From contig OX596345.1 of assembly GCA_951394405.1 (NCBI GenBank), positions 2,542,001 to 2,606,000 of the forward strand: 64,000 bases of DNA, read 5' to 3'. Positions within the stretch are counted from its first letter, which is position 1, and every line of letters starts with the position of its first letter. The notes under the pieces are model-generated. The model was not told the DNA's origin. It saw only the letters and a program-made list of their open reading frames with translations, and did no database searches. A program made the position numbers and the translations under genes. This document shows positions 10,392 to 22,700 of this stretch, piece by piece. The DNA is from Coprinellus micaceus (taxonomy: Eukaryota; Basidiomycota; Agaricomycetes; Agaricales; Psathyrellaceae).

Positions 10392-12322
10392 TCAGAACTT
10401 GTACAAGTCGAACCATGTAAGGCTCTGACCCTCAAGGTTAGCAGTCCAAACAACCACTGCAGTCGCAGACGCGGGGCAGAAGGAGGATGTCAGGAGGGCG
10501 GCAGGGGTCTCCTTTCTCCAGTACTCCCGCGTGATGAATGGTGCCATGCCATCGTCTTGCTCACGCTCTTCGGGGAGGTTCTCCAGCTCGGCTACTTTCC
10601 ACCATCGAGACATCGACAAGCTCATGTAGTGGGCCTTGCTGTCGTGCTTCCGAGCGAACGGTGATTGTGGAATCACCCATATCCCCCCCTCAACTCGGCC
10701 ACCGTCGCAGAGGCGGGCATGAGGAGGGTTTGGCTGTAGTTCCTGATAGTGGGTGACATTGATCGCCGTTGCTTCGCCAGACACGATATGGCTACAGGTA
10801 GGCTCTGACTGATTGAAGAAGAGGATGTCGCGACAGGCCATGCGAATTTCCGCGTGTTAGTATCTCTGATCGAACGTTAAACTGTGAGGGAAGGCGCGAA
10901 ACGCCCCAGAGTTCAACTCGGCATGACCGGGGCTCTTTGAGAGCTGCGGTTCGTGGTCGACTGCAAGGGAACTGGCAGAATGGGCATCGCCCGAATTCAT
11001 CTGACAGGGAATGAAGAAAGACGCTTGCAGCCCCATTTGTGCGCTATAATTGGCAATCGAAACGCAGCTCGGGAGAGGCTTGAACGGTATCAACGTGACG
11101 TCAAAGCCCCAGATCCCCTCATCATTCACCATCATCCAGTACTCGTCAGCGAATATCAGCTGGATAAACGCGAGTCAGTTGCAGGGCAACACGCAAGGGG
11201 AAAGAGACTGTACCTCCGTTGGCCGCAAGAATTCTACTGAAGCATCCGGAACCAGAGTCGCGAAGACCTTCTTCCTCGGGTACCAAACGAGGAGGACGCG
11301 GGGTGAAGACCCACGGCCACCGAAGAATTTGAAGAGGATTCTCTCTCGAGCGGCATTTACGTCTGGGGGTGCGTGGTTTCCAGCCCAGGTGACGCGGCCT
11401 ATGTCCTGTATCCGAAACTGGGTTTCTGGGGCACTGGATGGCTGTCCGCAGTGGACTTGATGATCAAATGGCGGGTCCGGCAAGCTAATTTCGAAGAAAC
11501 GAGTTGTGTTGAGCTTCTCGCTAACGGATGAGCTATCGGTTCGTAAATCGTTTGATGGTAATTATCCATTGTCAGATCGAAAGCTCGCTTGGGGATGCTC
11601 ACATTGAGCACGCACCTAGGAGTTTCCAGAAGAACCTTAACCAAGACAACGTCGTCTTCCACCCATACGTCAAGGGTGCGGGGGGACGACGCTTCCCGGC
11701 TCTCCGAAAGGTCTTCCCGAAAGCATAGGGTGGGCGCTGGTGCTAATTCAAGGTCCCACATCGTAAGCTCCTGGCCGAACATGACGAGGAGGAACCTGCC
11801 GCCCGGGACTAAGGTCGCATCTTTGACAGGCCATAACACGGCATCCGCAACAGGGTAGAGGATGCTGTCGAGGACGGCCATATTGCCTCCACCGAGATCA
11901 ACTCTAATATCCTGAGGGTGCTGAACCGCCATAGGTGGCTTTAATACGACCCTCTCGTGGGGAAGTAGGTCGTCCCCGTCTCTTGGGGTCTTGGCACATG
12001 CATGACGCAAGCGGGGACCCGCAACACAGGCACTCCTGAGTGCAGCGCCGGTAGTCAGATGGTCGAAGCTAGGTGCGAAGAGCTTATTCTCGACGCATTC
12101 TCGAGCCAGGCGTCGCTTCCAGATGGTAGATGAGTTGGATATGAGGTGATGAAAGTGTTGGCAAGTCTTGGGCATAATCTGTCAGTTCAACGGGATTTAT
12201 TGGGCGTCAACGTAACTTACTTCCTCGAGATGGACGACGCCTTTCAAGCAAAGAAGTCCTATAATATCTTCTTGGACCTCGATGGGGAGATCCTTCACGG
12301 TAGCGCAGGTGTGTTCAGTCAT
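10392..12322 (-). CDS. F-box domain protein
   Basis: A probable substrate-recognition subunit of an SCF ubiquitin ligase. Exon 1 (12322-12221) and exon 2 (from 12178) join to give a typical F-box: DLPIEVQEDIIGLLCLKG, then after the intron IMPKTCQHFHHLISNSSTIW and KRRLARECVENKLF. Exon 2 continues with beta-rich sequence containing a WD-like strand (GRFLLVMFGQELTMWDLEL). Exon 3 starts near 11515 (EKLNTTRFFEIS) and ends at 11214. Exon 4 starts at 11159 (LIFADEYWMMVNDEG). A last exon runs to the TGA at 10392 (WFDLYKF). The donors of exons 2 and 4 are not firmly placed. Mushroom genomes carry many such F-box genes of unknown target. A broken second copy lies at 14.6 kb. Confidence 0.78.
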
Positions 12323-13049
12323 GGTCGTCGCTGAACAAGAGCACGAGGCTCCAACGAGGCTCGGCCCGAATCAAAGTTCGCAGGCTGACTCGGGTGGTGC
12401 CGAGCGTTTAGTTCAGGGGACTCGGATGCAAGGCAACATTAGGCTGTCGTTCATGCTTGCACGCTAGTCACCCAGAGGCCCCACTCAACTGGAGAATAAA
12501 TTCTAGTGTGTACGCTCGTAGAGCAAGTATCCTTAGAGCCCTCGTACTCCCGCGTAACTCAATATCGATGTAGTATGTACGGTATCATGCATCACCGAGG
12601 GCTTGTGCGGCCAAGTCCTTACCTTTACCACAGGGTGACCGCACACCTTCTCGTACATCCACCATGAGGCCACACTCTCCCCGACCCCTACTAATTGCCA
12701 CTCCGTTTTGACAACCCTAACCGAAGATCTCGTGCTTCGGCTTTTAAGCGCTCGATTGTGGGACCGCGGGACGTCTCATGGGATCTGTGCCTAGTAACCG
12801 TATCACCGGTGGAGGTTGGGATGAGCTTCTGAGGTTCCGCCGTCTCAGGAGCTACCTACCTCTCGGTGTGGTGTGAGTTCATTCTTGGATCAACGAAATG
12901 TGGTGCGAATCGAATATCAGAGGTACAGTATGTAACGGCGAGGCGTGCATACGCCCAACTGCCTAGTGAATATTGATGACCAGGAGTACATTTGAGAACA
13001 ACAAAGGAGGCATTGAACAAGGCTACAAGGCGCTGTGGTTATCGCACTC
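12323..13049. other. Intergenic region
   Basis: About 0.7 kb between the F-box start and the GH11 stop. No supported gene or repeat. Confidence 0.4.
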
Positions 13050-13771
13050 CTAGGGATCCACCGAGATCGCGGATGTACCGCTAGAAACTTGGGCACCATT
13101 GGTGAAGCCCTCGGTAGCAAGAATCTGATAATCATGGTACCCAAGGCCCAACCCAACCGACCTCCAAGCGTCGAAGTGCTTCTGCGCCGAGATCGTTCCA
13201 CCAACCCGTTTCTCCGTACGAACGGACCAGTACTGCTGGAAGGTCCTCGTTCCCTCGATCGATGGCTTGTTGACGCGGGTGCTGGTGTAAAGCACGTATG
13301 TGCCTTCCTCGAAGGTGAAGTTGCCCTTCAAGGTCCACGGCTCTCCGGGTGCGAGAACGTCGTAGGACTCGATGACGTAGTACTCGATGAGAGGGTTCCT
13401 AGTCCACCCGTAGAGAGCGAGGTAGCCTGGGCCCGTGGGGTTATACGTTCCGTTGTACTTGATGACTCTAGTAGTTGAGAACAGTTAGCAAGTCATGCGA
13501 AGGGTCGAAGGGATAGGATTTACCTGTTGCCCCCAGGGTTATATCCCTTTCCGCAGACAAACCCTCCTTGACCAGACCAATTGGTGTTGTACGATCCACC
13601 TCCTAGGTTGTTGCACTGGAAGTTGCCGCTGCCCTCCCTCCAGTTTGAGAAGAAAGTTCCAGCACGCCTGTCGAGCTCAGAAGGAGCACCGAGGCGTTCG
13701 AAGAGTTGGCCAGGCGCTGAGAACGCCAGGGGAAGTAGGCAGATGAAAGCGAGGAATGACAGGAAAACCAT
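13050..13771 (-). CDS. Secreted GH11 endo-1,4-beta-xylanase
   Basis: Hydrolyses internal beta-1,4 bonds of xylan outside the cell with retention of configuration. Two exons (13771-13524 and 13467-13050). A signal peptide (MVFLSFLAFICLLPLAFSA) is followed by a short pro-region ending near DRR. The jelly-roll body shows NPLIEYYVIE, holding the catalytic nucleophile Glu, and YHDYQILATEGF, holding the acid/base Glu near the C-terminus. About 220 residues, a normal GH11 length with no carbohydrate-binding module. An upstream in-frame ATG at 13789 exists, but the TATA box at 13825 would leave almost no leader, so 13771 is preferred. Confidence 0.93.
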
Positions 13772-13824
13772 GGTCGAGCAAAGTGACACAGGGGTCTAGC
13801 TTTCGACGCATGGTTCTAGGACTG

Positions 13825-13831
13825 TTATATA
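13825..13831 (-). promoter_or_regulatory. TATA box of the GH11 xylanase
   Basis: TATATAA on the minus strand, about 55 bp upstream of the ATG at 13771, a usual distance for a short fungal leader. Confidence 0.6.
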
Positions 13832-14554
13832 GGGTTCCACTAGGGTAAATGTTACTCCGGATTGAAGAGCTGAGTGTCGTTCTTTGAGTATTTCGTGGGG
13901 CGAGCAGGCTCCAGTTTAGCCTAAACAACGCTTCTGTTAGTCGGGCATCCATTGTCGATCCCTCTGATTCGCATCCGAACTTCGGTGAACCTTTCCAAAA
14001 CGATCACATGAGTCGCACACACGACATGGGCACCGTCCCAAGGCAGTGATAGCTGCTCAAAGCGGGCCGTGCGACATATTCTATCAAGTCACTGCAGCCG
14101 TAATTTAAGCGAACGCGGGCTTCTCTGCTCTACCCCAGACTGAGAACCCCACCTTCGCAATTCGATGCTGGCACATGATGATCCCACGGAGCTTAACGTT
14201 ACTCCCCACTAGGAACCTGTCGTCTTCTCGAGTTCTTGCGGGACTGCCCGTTGCTGCCGTATCGTGCTGCAATTCCTCGACATCGTACTGGCGGCCCGTT
14301 GAACTGTATCAAGAGTTAGAAATTGTGTTCCTGCTCGTATCCGGAGAATCTTCTTCAGGTCTGATACCTGAGTGATGTGACTGCTAAAGTCCGTGCTCGA
14401 TTCGCATCGTCCATAACGTGAAAAGGCCGCAAGCTACACATAGTCATATTTTGTAGGGGTATTGTCAAAATCGACCACACCTCAAACCAATACAAAGTGC
14501 GATCGTCGTTCTCTCTCACATACCCCTGGATATCAGCGGGACGGGTTAATCCCT
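13832..14554. other. Intergenic region
   Basis: Upstream of the xylanase and downstream of the F-box relic. A minus-strand frame (14355-14615) continues partly from the relic but shows no further convincing match to the intact F-box gene. Confidence 0.35.
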
Positions 14555-14700
14555 CGACTCGCAGCCCAGGTGACACGACCCATGTTTGGTATGCGAAGCT
14601 CGCGTTCGGGAACAACGGCTGTCCGCCATCATATTGATGATCGAGTGACCGTCGAGCACGCTAAGTTCGACGAAACGAGTTGTGTTCAGCTTCTCTAAAC
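14555..14700 (-). pseudogene. Broken copy of the F-box gene (exon 3 fragment)
   Basis: This stretch aligns with exon 3 of the F-box gene at 11515 downward. Both begin after a TTAG acceptor with a stretch reading EKLNTTRF. Both then share blocks such as GCGGACAGCC and GTCACCTGGGCT in the same order. Small indels change the reading frame between these blocks, and the F-box end is not found upstream. It is therefore a decayed partial duplicate. Confidence 0.75.
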
Positions 14701-14988
14701 CGGGGAAGGGGCGAAGGTTCATCCCGTATTCACGGTTCAAACAATTCCTTTGTGACCACCTTGATTGAGGACGCACCAGTCGCCTTCCAACGATTGAACG
14801 GTCTAGAAGGGGCTCTCTCACATTGACATACTTGTTTGAGACCTCAAAGGAAGTTCAATGTTCAACAGTACACATGAGCCTGGTATATCCGTAAACTAAG
14901 CACAGATTGCAGTCAGTATGCAAAGTGGACAGGGAGGGATGAAGATGTTTGTCATCCGAACGATAAATGAAATATGAAGACGAGAGGG

Positions 14989-17900
14989 TCAGTACCCAAA
15001 GTGAACATAGGGAACCCAAGCAAGAAGTGACTGTTCCGAGGCATCCAGACGGGCCTTGAGCCTTTGGACCGCGTGGTGAAGAGCGTAAGCGGACAACCTC
15101 CCGTCAAAGCCACCGTTGGTGTTTTCCTCCCTCCGACTCCATAAGTATTCGTAGAAGTCGCTCGCGACGTCAGGTGCATATCTGTCCGCTATCGACCACA
15201 TGGTTCCCACCACTCGTCGATACCCCGCCGCAAGCATCCCGGCTGCAAGGTGTACAGCTTCATCCGACAACTTCTCCTCACCAACACCAGTCTGGCAAGC
15301 AGACAAGAAAGCGAGGTCAGCGTTCTTGAGGTCACTTTGGATGATTCGACCGAGGGTCAGTGGGCCATCGTGGAAGAGGAATCGGCTCTGGAGAGGGTCC
15401 GTCGCGTTTTGTGAGCCGTGGCACGCGAGATGGATGTTAGAGAAGTGATCCATATATCCAAGGCAGCCTTCGACGGACATCTCATCTCCCTCGAGCTTCA
15501 GCGTCTTGATCTCGCTCTCCGTAGCCCTGGCAAAAAGGAGATTCACCTCCTTAGTCGTACCCGGAATAGAGGACGCCCCGGGAGCCTTTGGCTGACAAGT
15601 GAGAACGAGGCCAGACATTTCCGGGTCGATGGGGCGGTCGTTCTTGACTCGGTCAGAAATTGCAGTAACGGTCGGAGTATAGGACGATGCTGCATAGTCT
15701 AGGATGCTCGTCGCGTCTTGCGACCCATATATACCTGCAGCATGTATAGGGAGGAAGGATAGTGGCCCTGTTGGACACCACCAAATCCTCGGAGGTTCTT
15801 GCTGAGATGATGCGTCCACCTTCTGGTTTTATAAATTGGCATTCCATTCGCACTCGACGCAACGAGAGGGACTTACCGAGTATTCCAGAGCATGCATCAT
15901 TGGCTTCACCACCCCGTTCCACAGGTCTCGAAGAACATTCCGAGTGACGTCTTCGTTCCTCCTTCGTTTTGGCTGAAATCGCCCTAGTCCTCTTATGTCG
16001 GACGTGTCACTCTGCAGGTCCAACCCACCCAAAACCTCAGTGATGCTGGTTTCAGGTTCGTCGTCAGGGCCCCCTGGGGGTTTCTGTTCTCCTTGTCCGA
16101 TAACATAGGACTCGTTGCCCCCTTCTCCTCGCATCCGCAGGCCCTGAAGCAAGAGCTGAGACTTCAGGTTGTTCCGATACTCAGTTGCTTTCTTGATAGA
16201 GAAATCAGGAAGCGGGACTTGGAGGGGTTCAGACCGAGCACGAAGTATGACTGCGTCGCACCTCTGCTCGCCCACGTTGATCACCACAACAGCGCCAGAC
16301 TTGGGGAGATGCTCCACCAGAGCTGCGAACGGAGCCGGCTTCAGGAAGTTGTCAAACCCAGGTAGGGCTCTCACAGTAGCGAGGAGGTCGTCCCACTGCC
16401 TGGCGAGGCGAAGATGGGACCGCGCCTCGATCTCAAGGGAGATCTTCTTCAAGAGGGACATCTCGGAGTCGGGTGTTGAGCGCGTAGATCCTGAGTGCTC
16501 CAGGGCTCTGGAGACCTCCAAGACGCTCTCGGCGAGCTGGTTGTCGTAAATACGGAGATCATCAAGCGGTGTGCGAAGGTTGTTAATCTGATTCCAGACA
16601 AGGCACCTGCCTTGCTCGAGCCATTCGACTGCTTTTTGTGGGCGCCCGAGTCGAAATGCGACGGAGGCAGCCTCGCATGCGAGACCAGACACCTTTTGGA
16701 GGTGGGCGAAACGGCGGTGAACGGTTTGCTCAAGGCCCGCTATCAGCGAAACTAGGCCTATTGCCGTGTCGTAGGCGTAGATAACCTCAGGCGAGCTGGG
16801 GTTGTATTCGTTCGTATGTTGAGCCCAGGCTAACGCTGCCTGAAGCTTGATGCGCGGGGACCCAGCGGTGGAGGTGGCCGCAGCCTTGAAGTTTGCGATC
16901 GCCACCTCCATATCAGCTACGCTTCCGCATGTCGATAATGCTTTGCGGTACAGGACAGTGCCCAGATTCTTCAGTCTGGACGGAAGGGATGCATGACCAT
17001 CTGGCGTAAGGTCGACCGATTGCTGTTGCGCTGCGACTGCTTCGGCGAGGTCTGCGTTGAGTTCGGCCATCTCAAAGCGGCGAAGAAATGAGTTGGCGAG
17101 GTTATTGAGACGAGTGGGGAGTTCTGCACTACTGGCTGGGGTGAATTCAACCGACATTTTCTGCAGTGAAATTGCTTCATTGATGTCACAAAGGTTTGCA
17201 CCCCGCTCAAAGCGTGCCTCAAGCGCGTTCGCTAGATTACACAATCTCCCAGGGACTTGGGATGGCCGTCGGGAGTGAGCCCCACTGCTGTACGCAGGTT
17301 GGAGATGGCTTTCTCAACGTCAAGGACGTCACGACCGTGTTCATAACGAGTCAAGAACGAGCTTCCAAGGTTGTTGTGCCGCCCGTGAAGTTCCGGGTGC
17401 TCTGCGGGGGTAAGTTGCACGGCCATTTCAAGCGCTGAGATAGCTTCGGCGATATCTTCCAAGTTCCCGTCGCGTTCGAACCGCCTCTGGAAAGAGTTTC
17501 CAAGGTTGGTAAGACGGGCTGGGAGACCCGCGTGGTTTGTAGGGGTGGCCTGAACGGCTCTCTGCAGAGTCGTGATAGACTCCGCCAGATCGGCTGCGTC
17601 CCCCATACATTCGAAGCGAGCTTGCAACGAGATACCAAGATTGTTCAGTCGGAGAGGGAGGCCTTCGTGGCCATCTGCGGTGAGGTCTACTGCTCGTTTC
17701 TGAGCGGAGATAGCACTCGTAATATCGTCCAGTTCTCCTGTACGCTCGAACCGTGCTTGATAGGAGCTTCCGAGGTTATTGAGGCGGATCGGTATGCTTG
17801 GATCGCCGTGCGCGGTGAGCTCTATCGCCGTCTGCTGTGCCAATATGGCCTTCTCGATGTCGAGTAGGTCCCCCGTGCGCTCGAAAAGACACTGGAACGA

Positions 17901-18982
17901 GTTGCCAAGATTGTTGTGCCAACCCGGGAGGTTTGGATTGTCTTTTGAAGCGAAGCTGATAGCTTTCGTCTGCATTGTGATCGCATCCTCGATATCTTGA
18001 AGATTTCCACCACGCTCGAACAAACGAGCTAAGGCGTTTCCGAGGTGGGACAACGGAACAGATTCATCGTCATGTCTCTCAGACGTTAGCTCTACCGCTC
18101 TCTGGAGCGCCGAGATGGCCTCGTGAATGTCGGTAAGGTCCCCAGTGCGGTCAAAACGACGAACGAAGGCACAGCCGTAGGCATCCAGTTCGAGGGGAAG
18201 GCCTGCATTTACCAGTGTGGGGTCAACTCATATCATCGGCACCGCGAAGGTGTAAGTCACGTACTGTCAGCATTGGCGAGGTTCTCCAGGGTTTCTTCGT
18301 CTGCTTTCCAAGATATGGTGAGGCGTACCCTCGGATCCATGGTCTCGATTTCGAAGCAAGTCGCTATAATCTCATGTAAGTACTCCGGACAGATGTCACA
18401 GCCGTGTAGCAAAGCATACCAGACTCTGATAGGACGTCCACAGTGCGTAGTTCACCACAATCCACATGGACGAAAGCAACCCATTTGCCCTCCTCACTCC
18501 TGATCACACAATCAATGCCATCTACCGCATCAGGACTGACAGTTGAATTCAATTGTGCCTCCGAGGTAAGAGCTCGGCGAGATAGACTCACAGCTGGATA
18601 GTCAAGTCCTCAACCTCCCATCGATTGGGTGAGGTGTTGACCAGCGCAAAGCCTTTGCCATCGTCTGGGGGCGGCGTGCCAAAAATCCACACTTCTCGGA
18701 CATCCCACCCTGTAACATCATCTTTCGGGGGTTCGATGCGCTCCAGGGTGATGTCTAACGACCATACGAGTTAGAATCGCGGCGAGCGCTCATGAAAAGT
18801 CCCCCTCTACCTTTTAGGAGCAATCGGCTCGGCCTGTGCAATCGTTGTCAAGGTTATCCTGCTGTATGTTTAACACACGACTTACTTTCCATCGCGTGTG
18901 GCCTCCAAGTCGAGTGTGCTGTGGTGATATGCTCAATTCCTGTCGGTTTTGAGGAGCCAGAAACGTACCCTGCTTGGCTCAT
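14989..18982 (-). CDS. TPR-CHAT protein A (frameshifted in the TPR region)
   Basis: A predicted cysteine protease of the caspase-like CHAT group with TPR repeats. Exon 1 is 14 nt (18982-18969, MSQA plus two bases) and exon 2 is a 17-nt microexon (18827-18811). Exon 3 carries DITLERIEPP and VREVWIFG, exon 4 GIDCVIRSEEG, exon 5 VRLTISWK. The main exon holds about ten TPR units. The linker has VEWLEQGRCLVW near 16600. After a short intron near 15800 comes CHAT (PPRIWWCPTGPLSFLPIHAAG), with His in IHLACHGSQ and Cys in FLSACQTG, ending PYVHFGY. Near 17257 one base is missing: the frame reading TPDGHPKSLGD must shift to PGRLCNLANALEARF to continue the repeats. This is either a real break or an assembly error. 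Confidence 0.88.
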
Positions 18983-19162
18983 GGTTCCTGGGACCTTAGA
19001 CGACGGCGTTGTGGGGAGAAGCGTAGAGAGCTACCCAGAAGGTGTCCAAAGACGGAATTGACCTGATATCAACCAGATCTGGTGAGCGCCCATCTTATCT
19101 GATTGCAGATTGCATCTTTCAGGAGGTCCGAGTGGTGCCCAATAGAAAGGACTTCGGGTATA

Positions 19163-19379
19163 CTGTAGCGAACTGTATGGAAGGAACGTCACGCTGTCAC
19201 AGCCCCCTCCAGCGTTCCTTATTTTTGCCCCTGTCAAAAAGGCAATTTTGGCGGCCCGCCTGCGGCGGGACCCCCCAAAGCGGCAGGTGTCACGGCGTCG
19301 GGGAGTCGCGTCCCTTAATTCCACCCTCAACAAAAGTGTCACGCTCCCCCCTCGGGTCCTTCCATACAGTTCGCTACAG
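19163..19379. mobile_element. 217-bp TA-flanked MITE
   Basis: Terminal inverted repeats of at least 23 bp beginning CTGTAGCGAACTGTATGG, flanked on both sides by TA (19161-19162 and 19380-19381). The interior is non-coding and GC-rich. The TA duplication and small size fit a non-autonomous Tc1/mariner-type element. It sits between TPR-CHAT genes A and B. The remaining spacer to 19700 is 3' flank of gene B. Confidence 0.85.
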
Positions 19380-19700
19380 TAATGGTGAAGACTTTGTGGG
19401 TGAGCTAATTCAGAATCGAGAGGATCAGCCATTCATGTTTCCAAGACCCGCGATCTGGCATTGATGGGGAAGGTACCTACATACCTACGACGAACGAAGG
19501 ATGATTGGGCTTACGGTATCGACGAAGAAAATACATATATAGATAAAATGGAGGTGAGGGAAAACCTCTCGTGCAAGACTTCGGTATCTGCACTAAAGTG
19601 GTTGATAGGGAATGGGGCGTTTCACCGCTGTCGGACCTTCCGTGCGGCATGGCAAAGCGCGTGTGCGGACAGGCTCCGTCGGGACAACGATGCATCGAGC

Positions 19701-22700
19701 TTAATAGCCATAATGAACATATGGAGTCCACGCGAGGAGCGACTGCTCCGAAACGCCGAGGCGCTGTCGTAATTTCTGGGTGGCATAGTGGAGGGCACAA
19801 GCAGATAGCGTCCCATCGAAACCACTCCCTTTGTTGTCGCCCCTCCGACTCCAGAGGTACTGGTAGAAGTCGTTGGCTATTTCCGGTGCATGTCGATCTC
19901 CAATCGCCCACATGGTCGCTACAACCCGACGATAACCGGCGGCCAACATCCCGGCTGCGAGGTGAACGGCTTCTTCAGATAGCTTCTCCTCCCCGGAGCT
20001 CGTTTGACATGCGGACAAGAACGCGAGATCGGCGTTCTTGAGGTTTCTCCGCATAATCGTGTTGAGGTCGAGCGAGCCAGAGTGAAACAGAAAGCGACTC
20101 TGTAGCGGGTCGGATGCGTTCTGCGATGCATGGCACGCAAGATGAATGCTACTGAAACTTTCCATGTAGTTGAGACAGTTGTCAACCGAGCTCCGGTCCC
20201 CTTCGACCTTGAGCGCCCTCACTCCATGCTGAAAGGCCGCGGCATGAATTGCCGAGACCTCTCTCGTTGTTCCATGGATCGGAAGAGCTCCTTGCGCATT
20301 GGGCTGACTCGTCAAAAACAATCCGGCCACATCAACGTCAATTGGGCGGTCATCTGTGACTCTTTGGGTGAGAGCTGTGATCGTCGGCGTATATGAGGAG
20401 ACGACGAAGTCGGGTGCTCCCTCCGAGTTTCCATCACTGTAGTTCCCAGCCGCGTGGATAGGAAGGAATGACAAAGGACCCGTTGGGCACCACCAGATCC
20501 TGGGGAGTGCGCCTCGAGATGGATGTGCGTTCTGCGGCAGGAAGCTATGAGCAACTCGGCCGCACAAGCGAGGAACATGAAACTTACTGTGAGGTCCAGC
20601 GAGTCTAATATTGGTTTTACAACGTCTTCCCACAATCCTTTGAGAACGGTGTGGATGCCATCTTCACCCTGGACCTTTTCTTTGCTGTATACCCCCAGAG
20701 CTCTTCCTAGCTCATCAGCTACGCAATTCGGATCCATGTCTCCCCCTCGCATCCTCAGTCCCTGGGAGCGCAGCTGACCCTTTAATACCAGACGATAACG
20801 GTTAGCCTTCTCGAAGGTGAAGCCCAAAAGTGGAATGTGGATCGGTCTCTCCGACCTCGCCGAGAGCGCAATCGCGTCGCACCGCCTGGAGTTGGTGTTG
20901 ATGACTACGATGAACCCCGAAGGTGGAAGGTGTTTGCGCAGGGAGGACCATGGGGCAGGCTGAAGAAATGTCTCAAAACCCGGTGTGCTCCTGACTTCGG
21001 TCAGTAGATCATCCCACTGCCTGGCAAGATTCAGGTGAGCCCGTGCTTGGTCCTCCATCGAAATCTTCTCCGATATTGAGAGCTCGATGCGGGACTCGGC
21101 GCGACTTGAGCTTATTGCCTCGAGCTGCTTCGAGACATTCTTGACTCTCTCGGCCAAAGTTGCGTCGTGGGCTTGTAGGTCATCGAGAGGCGTACGAAGG
21201 TTGGTCAGTTGGCCCCACACAAGGCACCGACCCTGCTCAAGCCACTCCACGGCTTTATCTGGCCTTTCGAGCTGGCACGCGACGGCGGCTGCGTCGAGTG
21301 GCATGGCAGATAGGTGTCGAAGGCGCGAGAATCGACCTTGCACGGTCTGTTCGAGGCCTGCGATTATCGCCTCCAGGGCCAATGCCGTATCAAAAGCGGA
21401 GAGTATATCCGGCGACTGGGGGTAATGGTTGACCAATACGTTCACCCAGCTCTCGACGGCGCTGAGCCTCGTTTGAGGGGCTCCAACTTTGGACGTGGCC
21501 GATAATCTGTAGTTCGAGATACTGGCCTGAAGATCATCGGAATTACCGCTCGAGGCCGCCCGACCTTCGTAGAAGGTGCCGAGATTTCGGAGTACTCCAG
21601 CGATGTTCGCGTGTCCTTCCGGGGTCCGCTGAACCGCCTTCTCTTGTACCGAAATCGCCTCATCGGCGTCGGCCACTGTCTTGAGACGCTTGAATCGAGA
21701 GTGAAGGAAGCATCCAAGATTATTCAACATGGCAGGCATGCCTGCGTTACTCTCGGGAGTTAATTCGACCGCCTTTTGGAGAGCTGCGATCGCTTCAGCG
21801 ATGTCGTTAGGCCCGCCAACGCGCTCAAAGCGCGAACCAAGGGAGCTCCCAAGGTTGGTGAGAAATCCAGGAAGGTTGGTGTCGCCGTCTGGGGTGAGCA
21901 TAATCGCTCTCTGCTGTACTTCAATAGCTTGAGCAATGTCACGAGGGCTCTCAGTGCGATCGTAGCGGATTCTGAGGGAGTTTCCGAGGCTGCACAGCAC
22001 CTTGGGGAGAGCGGCGGCGTCATCCTGCATGAGCCGGACCGCCATATCCAAGGCTGAAATCGCCTCTGCGATGTGGTCGAGCTCCCCGGTACGCTCAAAC
22101 TGAGCCTGAAACGCCGTTCCTAGCCTGCCCAGGCGAACGGAATATTGCACACTATCCTCGGCTGTTAGTTTCAACGACCTTCGATAGGCCGCTATCGCGT
22201 CAGAAATGTCTCGCAGATCGCGGACTCGCTCAAAGCGAGACTCAAACGCGTCAGCAAGGCTCTGGAGCCAAAGGGCCAGGTCAGGGTGATCTTGGTGAAT
22301 GAGGGATAGAGCCTTGCTGTAATGTGAGATGGAGGCATCGAGATCGCCAAAGTCCCTGGTGATTTGGAAGCGAGATTTCAACGAGTTCCCCAGGTTATTG
22401 AGGCGAGCGGGGAGGTCTGGGTCCCCTTCTGGAGTAAGTGCTACCGCTTCATCCAGCGCCACAACAGATTCGCTGATATCATCGACGTCGCCCGAGCGTT
22501 TGAAGCGAGTCCCAAAGGCAATTCCCAGGAGATTCAGCGATTTTGGTAGGTTGGTACCGTCCTGTCGACAGATGGCGACTGCCTTTTGAAGGGACGTAAT
22601 CGCTTCAGCAATATCCTCGAGGCTCTCTGTAAGATTGAACCGAGACCCTAAAGCAGTGCTGAGATTAGCGAGCATGTCGGGGAGGCTTGGATGAGCAGCA

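Noticed and set aside
20312..20633. Apparent frameshift between TPR and CHAT of gene B
   Set aside because: Explained by an intron with GTAAGT donor and CCGCAG acceptor at the same position as in the other genes.
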